From: an uncultured Lentisphaeria bacterium
Lineage (GTDB): Bacteria > Verrucomicrobiota > Lentisphaeria > JABSQK01 > CAJWLW01
Reading direction: 5' to 3'
DNA: 9,778 bases
NCBI GenBank assembly: GCA_913042885.1
Contig: CAJWLW010000176.1
Span: forward strand, 1 to 9,778
A program made the translations under genes and the position numbers. How positions within the stretch are numbered: position 1 is the first letter of the stretch; every line of letters begins with the position of its first letter. The notes beneath the pieces were generated by a model. That model was given only the letters and a program-made list of their open reading frames with translations, made no database searches and was not told where the DNA came from. Positions 6,594-9,778 of this stretch are shown here, in pieces.

Positions 6594-7985
6594 GTGAACT
6601 ATTTCAGCACACGCGGGCAGGTCGAACCGGTAGGATTCGCCGATGCCGTGATGATGGGGCTGGCGGACGACGGCGGGCTGCTGCTGCCGGTATCGATCCC
6701 GGCAGTCGCGGATCGGCTGGAGGCATGGCGCCAGCTCGACTATCCGTCGCTGGCCTTCGAAGTGCTGCGGCTGTTTGCCAGCACCGAGGACATTTCCGAT
6801 GACGAGCTGCAAACGCTGGTAACGCGCAGTTACGCGACGTTCGACCACCCGGAGATCGCACCAGTAGTGCCGGTGGGCGATATCTACGTGATGGAGCTGT
6901 TTCACGGACCAACGCTGGCGTTCAAGGATTTTGCGCTGCAATTGCTGGGAAATCTGTTCGAGCATATCCTGGCACGGCGCGGGCAGCAGCTGAATATCGT
7001 CGGAGCCACAAGCGGTGACACAGGCAGTGCGGCGATCGCCGGGGTGCGCGGCAAGGCCAACATCAGTATTTTCGTCATGCACCCGCACAATCGCGTCAGC
7101 CCGCTGCAGGAGCGTCAAATGACCACGGTGCTCGATGACAATGTGCACAATATCGCGATCGAAGGGACGTTCGACGACGGGCAGCGGATCATGAAAGCCT
7201 TGTTCAACGACCTGGCGTTCAAGCAGGACTACAGCCTGGGGGCGGTGAATTCGGTGAACTGGGCGCGGGTGGCGGCGCAGATCGTGTACTATTTCTGGGG
7301 CGCCTTCCGGGTTCAGGAGGCGACAGGTGCAGCAGCCGTGCAATGCAGCGTGCCGACGGGCAACTTCGGTGATGTGTTCGCAGGCTACCTCGCCAGGCGC
7401 ATGGGGGCGCCGATTGCGAATCTGGTGGTGGCAACGAACGAGAACGATATTTTGTCGCGATTCTTCGCGACCGGTGTCTACAGCCGTTCGACTGTGGTGC
7501 CGACGCTGAGCCCGTCGATGGATATCCAGATCGCCAGCAATTTCGAGCGGTATCTCTATTATGCAGTAGGCGAGGACAGCGAACGGCTGCGCGACCTGAT
7601 GGCGGCATTTGCAGAGGCCGGGGAGATTTCGTTGGCGCCGGCGGCGCCGGGCTGCATGGATCCGGGCCTGCGTACAGGTTCCTGCGACACCGCGGCGACG
7701 CTGTCGACGATCCGCGGGTATCACGAGGCGGCGGGATACATCCTGGATCCCCACACGGCAGTAGGTGTGGAGGTGGGCGCGCGCGCGCGTAAGGAAGAGG
7801 AGGTGCCGCTGCTGTGTCTGGCAACGGCGCATCCTGCGAAGTTCGCGGCGGCGGTGACGGAGGCGATCGGCGAAGCGGCCCGGCATCCGGCCCTGGATGC
7901 GCTGACTACGCTGGAGACACGTTGTGAGGTCTTGCCCGCGACGGAAGCGGCCGTGCGCCACCACATCACCTCGACCTTGGCGTAG
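6594..7985 (+). CDS. thrC: Threonine synthase
   Basis: A 463-residue threonine synthase: a PLP enzyme that converts O-phospho-L-homoserine to L-threonine and phosphate in the cytoplasm, the last step of threonine synthesis. The N-terminus YFSTRG followed by GLADDGGLLLP is the characteristic threonine synthase N-domain. The PLP-binding lysine is K111 in HGPTLAFKDFALQ; the phosphate-binding loop is GATSGDTGSAA (137-147); NSVNWAR and PTGNFGDVFAGY are further family motifs. Length suits the class II (enterobacterial/yeast-like) type of about 430-510 residues. The start is GTG with a strong Shine-Dalgarno. A divergent mutase-like gene, probably the homoserine kinase, shares the promoter region; no homoserine dehydrogenase gene is in the window. 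Codon choice on this strand is rich in G-ending codons, unlike the C-ending preference of the Hsp70 genes. Confidence 0.96.
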   Translation: MNYFSTRGQVEPVGFADAVMMGLADDGGLLLPVSIPAVADRLEAWRQLDYPSLAFEVLRLFASTEDISDDELQTLVTRSYATFDHPEIAPVVPVGDIYVMELFHGPTLAFKDFALQLLGNLFEHILARRGQQLNIVGATSGDTGSAAIAGVRGKANISIFVMHPHNRVSPLQERQMTTVLDDNVHNIAIEGTFDDGQRIMKALFNDLAFKQDYSLGAVNSVNWARVAAQIVYYFWGAFRVQEATGAAAVQCSVPTGNFGDVFAGYLARRMGAPIANLVVATNENDILSRFFATGVYSRSTVVPTLSPSMDIQIASNFERYLYYAVGEDSERLRDLMAAFAEAGEISLAPAAPGCMDPGLRTGSCDTAATLSTIRGYHEAAGYILDPHTAVGVEVGARARKEEEVPLLCLATAHPAKFAAAVTEAIGEAARHPALDALTTLETRCEVLPATEAAVRHHITSTLA

Positions 7986-8022
7986 GCCTGGGTTGCACCG
8001 CCGTACCATAGCAAAACCGGGC

Positions 8023-8045
8023 AAAAAATAGTCTGATTTTTTTTT
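8023..8045 (+). terminator. possible weak terminator after thrC
   Basis: AAAAAAT (8023-8029), a 6-base loop and ATTTTTT run into a T-run ending at 8045 (nine T in a row, 8037-8045). The stem is only A-T pairs, so it is a poor hairpin, but the T-run 40-60 bases past the thrC stop and just before a new promoter is suggestive. Confidence 0.35.
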
Positions 8046-8055
8046 CAAAAGCGAT

Positions 8056-8083
8056 TTGACATGAATCGGGGTGGGGATAAAAT
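8056..8083 (+). promoter_or_regulatory. strong sigma70-like promoter
   Basis: TTGACA (8056-8061), a 16-base spacer and TAAAAT (8078-8083): a perfect -35 and a 5/6 -10. Expected transcription start is about 8090. The porin start codon is about 340 bases further on and a terminator-like hairpin lies in between, so this promoter may drive a small RNA, a long porin leader, or both by read-through. Confidence 0.68.
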
Positions 8084-8089
8084 ATGTGA

Positions 8090-8214
8090 TTAACAAGACT
8101 TGAACATTCGACTGACCGGGTTTGCCACACCGGAATTGGTCATCACTTAGCTTTGTTCTTCGCAGTTCTTGCCTCACAGCCGAATCCCACTATTGCATGG
8201 GAATTTATTTTTTT
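8090..8214 (+). ncRNA. candidate small RNA upstream of the porin gene
   Basis: A transcript from the strong promoter at 8056-8083 to the hairpin plus T-run at 8183-8214 would be about 125 bases. No convincing coding frame with a ribosome-binding site lies inside. The RNA could fold around TGACC (8113-8117) with GGTCA (8138-8142), which encloses an alternative CCGG/CCGG pairing (8116-8119 with 8130-8133). It ends in the T-rich 3' tail typical of Hfq-dependent small RNAs. I cannot match it to a known family. The alternative is that it is simply the 5' part of the porin leader, with the hairpin as an attenuator. Confidence 0.35.
8183..8214 (+). terminator. terminator-like hairpin with T-run
   Basis: TCCCA (8185-8189) pairs with TGGGA (8198-8202) around an 8-base loop; two further A-T pairs form if A8203 bulges. 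The tail TTTATTTTTTT (8204-8214) follows immediately. The stem is short but the layout is that of an intrinsic terminator, placed about 100 bases after the strong promoter and over 200 bases before the porin gene. Confidence 0.5.
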
Positions 8215-8428
8215 GAGTTGACACGCGCAATGACTGACATATCGCGCCAAAAACAACATCCAGCCATGAACCACGAAACGGACAGGAGGTGTTTCTTAGC
8301 ATACTGAGCGATATCCGGGTTATGTGTCGGGATATGTTATCTCGGCACACTGAAGTAACTCGGTGAAAGTTCAATGGGTCTTTTGTATGACCCGGGGAAC
8401 CAAACCTTTAAGAAAGAGGAAACTCAAG
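8215..8428 (+). promoter_or_regulatory. structured region upstream of the porin gene
   Basis: This stretch precedes the porin ATG. A second perfect TTGACA (8218-8223) has only a poor -10 (TATCGC, 8240-8245, 16-base spacer). Two hairpins are visible: ATATCC (8311-8316) with GGATAT (8330-8335), and GGGTC (8376-8380) with GACCC (8389-8393). An isolated AGGAGGT (8284-8290) is an almost ideal Shine-Dalgarno but has no start codon at a suitable distance. I see no Fur-box-like palindrome, which one might expect if the porin served iron uptake. The function is unclear; a leader that regulates translation or stability is possible. Confidence 0.35.
8415..8420 (+). promoter_or_regulatory. porin ribosome-binding site
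   Basis: AGAGGA sits 8 bases before the ATG at 8429. It fixes this start over an in-frame GTG at 8363, which would put 22 charged residues ahead of an obvious signal peptide. Confidence 0.75.
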
Positions 8429-9565
8429 ATGAATAGAGTTTTAGCTCTCATATTTGCTGTAGCACTTGCTATTCCGACCCTCAACGCCGCTAATGAAGTG
8501 GACGCTGAGGAACTCCAGAACTACATCCAGGCTCTGGAACAACGTTTGGAACAGCTCGAAGCGCAAACTGGCGTCATCCAAGAACGTCAGATCCAAATCG
8601 AAGAAGAAACCATGACGTACCTCGAAAGCCTCGGCGCCTTGAAAGAGCTGAGTGATCGGGTGGAACTGAGTGGTAACGTCGACGTCATTTACAGTTCGAC
8701 TGACTCCGACGTCAACGGTGATTCGAATGACGTGTTTGTTGACCAGGTGTATCTCGGTCTGTCAATCGACGTGAGCGATAATGTAAGCGCTTATGTCAGC
8801 TTGCAGAGCGAAGATGTAGCTGGTGGGGCCAGCACCGCTGATAACCTGGAAGTGTATGAAGCGACTGTTACCATCGGTCTGAGCGACAACATGTCGCTTA
8901 CCGCTGGCCAGCAGCACTTCGACTTCATCACCCCCGGATACGGCAACTTCATTGCCGACTCGGCGGTGCGTCAGATGGCTGAATGCCGTGACACGGGTCT
9001 GGCGCTCAGTTTGAGCAACGATGCCATCAGTGGTGGTGTGTTCGCGCTCAACGGCGACAATGACGAAACCGGCGATGACGATGAAGTCAACACCTATGGT
9101 ATCCATGCCTCGATCGGTGGCGACCAAGAGGATCTGTCGTGGACCCTCGGTGCGGCTTATATCAGCAACGTCTCAGACGCCGACAACGGCGCAGCCTCCG
9201 TCAACGATGGTGGTAACGGCGATGTCTCAGCGTATTCCCTGAACGGTTCCATCACGGCGGGTTCCCTCACGGTCGCTGCTGAGATGGTACAGGCCGACGA
9301 ACTAGACGACGGCACCACCGAGCCCAGTGCTACGAGCATCGAAGCATCGATGGCGCTGCCGATGGGCGAAGGTGACTGGACCCTCGCCGTCAAGTTCGAA
9401 GAAACTGAAGATGGTAGCGGTACCGACGTCGAAGAAAACGTTGGTATTGGCCTCTCCTCGGAGATCTATGAGAACGCACTTCTCACGATCAACTGGGAAA
9501 GCGCCGAAGACTACAATGGTGACGAAACTGACACGCTCGCTGTAGAGCTGCGCGTCAGCTTCTAA
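8429..9565 (+). CDS. LbtU-like outer-membrane porin
   Basis: A 378-residue exported beta-barrel protein. Residues 1-20 are a signal peptide (MNRVLALIFAVALAIPTLNA, cleavage probably after A20). Residues ~26-66 form a heptad-like coiled coil (LQNYIQALEQRLEQLEAQ), expected in the periplasm. From VELSGNVDVIYSS on, alternating amphipathic strands make a barrel, with Asp/Gly/Asn-rich loops (for example NGDNDETGDDDE). The chain ends in Phe (VELRVSF), the usual outer-membrane sorting signal. The pattern of coiled coil, LTAGQQHFDF, FALNGD and final DTLAVELRVSF matches, from memory, the LbtU family, named after the Legionella legiobactin receptor; most members have no tested substrate. The loops are strongly acidic, which would suit a saline habitat or cation binding (inference). 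A single Cys in AECRDTG is unusual for a barrel. It appears to be a single-gene unit, with its own ribosome-binding site and terminator. Confidence 0.83.
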   Translation: MNRVLALIFAVALAIPTLNAANEVDAEELQNYIQALEQRLEQLEAQTGVIQERQIQIEEETMTYLESLGALKELSDRVELSGNVDVIYSSTDSDVNGDSNDVFVDQVYLGLSIDVSDNVSAYVSLQSEDVAGGASTADNLEVYEATVTIGLSDNMSLTAGQQHFDFITPGYGNFIADSAVRQMAECRDTGLALSLSNDAISGGVFALNGDNDETGDDDEVNTYGIHASIGGDQEDLSWTLGAAYISNVSDADNGAASVNDGGNGDVSAYSLNGSITAGSLTVAAEMVQADELDDGTTEPSATSIEASMALPMGEGDWTLAVKFEETEDGSGTDVEENVGIGLSSEIYENALLTINWESAEDYNGDETDTLAVELRVSF

Positions 9566-9582
9566 AGTCCCTTACCGGACTT
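9565..9582 (+). repeat. small hairpin at the porin stop codon
   Basis: AAGTCC (9565-9570) and GGACTT (9577-9582) form a 6-base stem with a 6-base loop starting on the last base of the TAA stop. There is no T-run. It may protect the 3' end of the message ahead of the real terminator. Confidence 0.4.
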
Positions 9583-9591
9583 AGAATCCTG

Positions 9592-9629
9592 AAAATCCCC
9601 TGGCCGGAAACGGTCGGGGGATTTTTTTT
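9592..9629 (+). terminator. intrinsic terminator of the porin gene
   Basis: AAAATCCCC (9592-9600) pairs with GGGGATTTT (9617-9625); T9601-G9616 is a wobble pair; GGCCG (9602-9606) pairs with CGGTC (9611-9615); the loop is a GAAA tetraloop (9607-9610). This 15-pair stem runs into eight T (9622-9629). It lies 26 bases after the porin stop. Four T follow the stem on the other strand, so it may also act on the convergent gene. Confidence 0.93.
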
Positions 9630-9668
9630 GGGCCGAAAACGACTCCGTGAGCTGCGGGCGATAAATAG

Positions 9669-9685
9669 CGCTCAAGGGTTGAGCG
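9669..9685. repeat. hairpin at the end of the convergent reading frame
   Basis: CGCTCAA (9669-9675) and TTGAGCG (9679-9685) form a perfect 7-base stem with a 3-base loop. On the - strand it sits over the TGA that ends the conceptual convergent frame. No clear T-run follows. Confidence 0.45.
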
Positions 9686-9778
9686 TCACTTGCAGAGTAG
9701 CGCGACCGTTGGTGATCCCGGCTTACGGTACGATACTGATAGCGGTCTTGCCGTCGATGGTAAAGATGATGCGGTCAC
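9672..9778 (-). pseudogene. possible 3' end of a convergent gene, with in-frame stop
   Basis: Reading the - strand from the right edge gives DRIIFTIDGKTAISIVP, a TAA (9725-9723), and then, in the same frame, AGITNGRATLQVTLNP before a TGA (9674-9672). Both pieces look like adjacent beta-strands of a bacterial Ig-like or similar beta-sandwich domain. Either the gene simply ends at the TAA, or the TAA is a nonsense change or sequencing error in a longer gene. Only about 35 codons are visible and I cannot name the family. The frame converges on the porin gene, with a shared terminator between. Low confidence. Confidence 0.27.

Noticed and set aside
8083..8102. TGTGA at 8085-8089 as a CRP site
   Set aside because: The second half-site (TCACA at 6 bases) is absent.
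6588..8177. A 529-codon open frame on the - strand opposite thrC
   Set aside because: It is rich in Arg, His and Gln with no recognisable motif, as expected of an antisense shadow of a GC-rich gene; thrC on the + strand has clear motifs.
8230..8307. A 25-codon frame (MTDISRQ...) in the porin leader
   Set aside because: No ribosome-binding site precedes the ATG and the peptide has no recognisable feature; the strong AGGAGGT lies inside it, not before it.

Overview
The window looks like chromosomal DNA of a GC-rich proteobacterium, most likely a gammaproteobacterium. This rests on gene families (a DUF2760/Hsp70 cassette, an LbtU-type outer-membrane porin, sigma70-like promoters), not on any species-specific marker. 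I see no mobile elements, CRISPR arrays, tRNA or rRNA genes.

Left part (1-5070, + strand): the 3' end of a DUF2760 protein gene, then two paralogous Hsp70-family chaperone genes of 606 and 915 codons. The second Hsp70 carries a C-terminal DUF3731 domain where DnaK has its helical lid. The three genes lie head to tail with gaps of about 80-90 bases and probably form one functional unit. No DnaJ or GrpE gene is visible nearby. An AT-rich gap with inverted repeats (5071-5309) closes this block.

Middle part (5310-7985): a divergent pair. On the - strand is an alkaline-phosphatase-superfamily enzyme of the archaeal-type cofactor-independent phosphoglycerate mutase family; on the + strand is threonine synthase (thrC). 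A 78-base divergent promoter region separates them. The pairing suggests that the mutase-like protein is the alternative homoserine kinase that feeds O-phosphohomoserine to ThrC.

Right part (7986-9778): a 443-base gene-free stretch has a strong promoter and a terminator-like hairpin about 100-130 bases downstream, a good candidate for a small RNA, followed by a structured leader. Next comes a 378-residue outer-membrane protein with signal peptide, periplasmic coiled coil and beta-barrel (LbtU-like porin), ending in a very clear intrinsic terminator. The last ~100 bases hold what looks like the 3' end of a convergent - strand gene, possibly interrupted by an in-frame stop.

The best leads are the alternative homoserine kinase next to thrC, the DUF2760-Hsp70-Hsp70/DUF3731 cassette, and the possible small RNA upstream of the porin.
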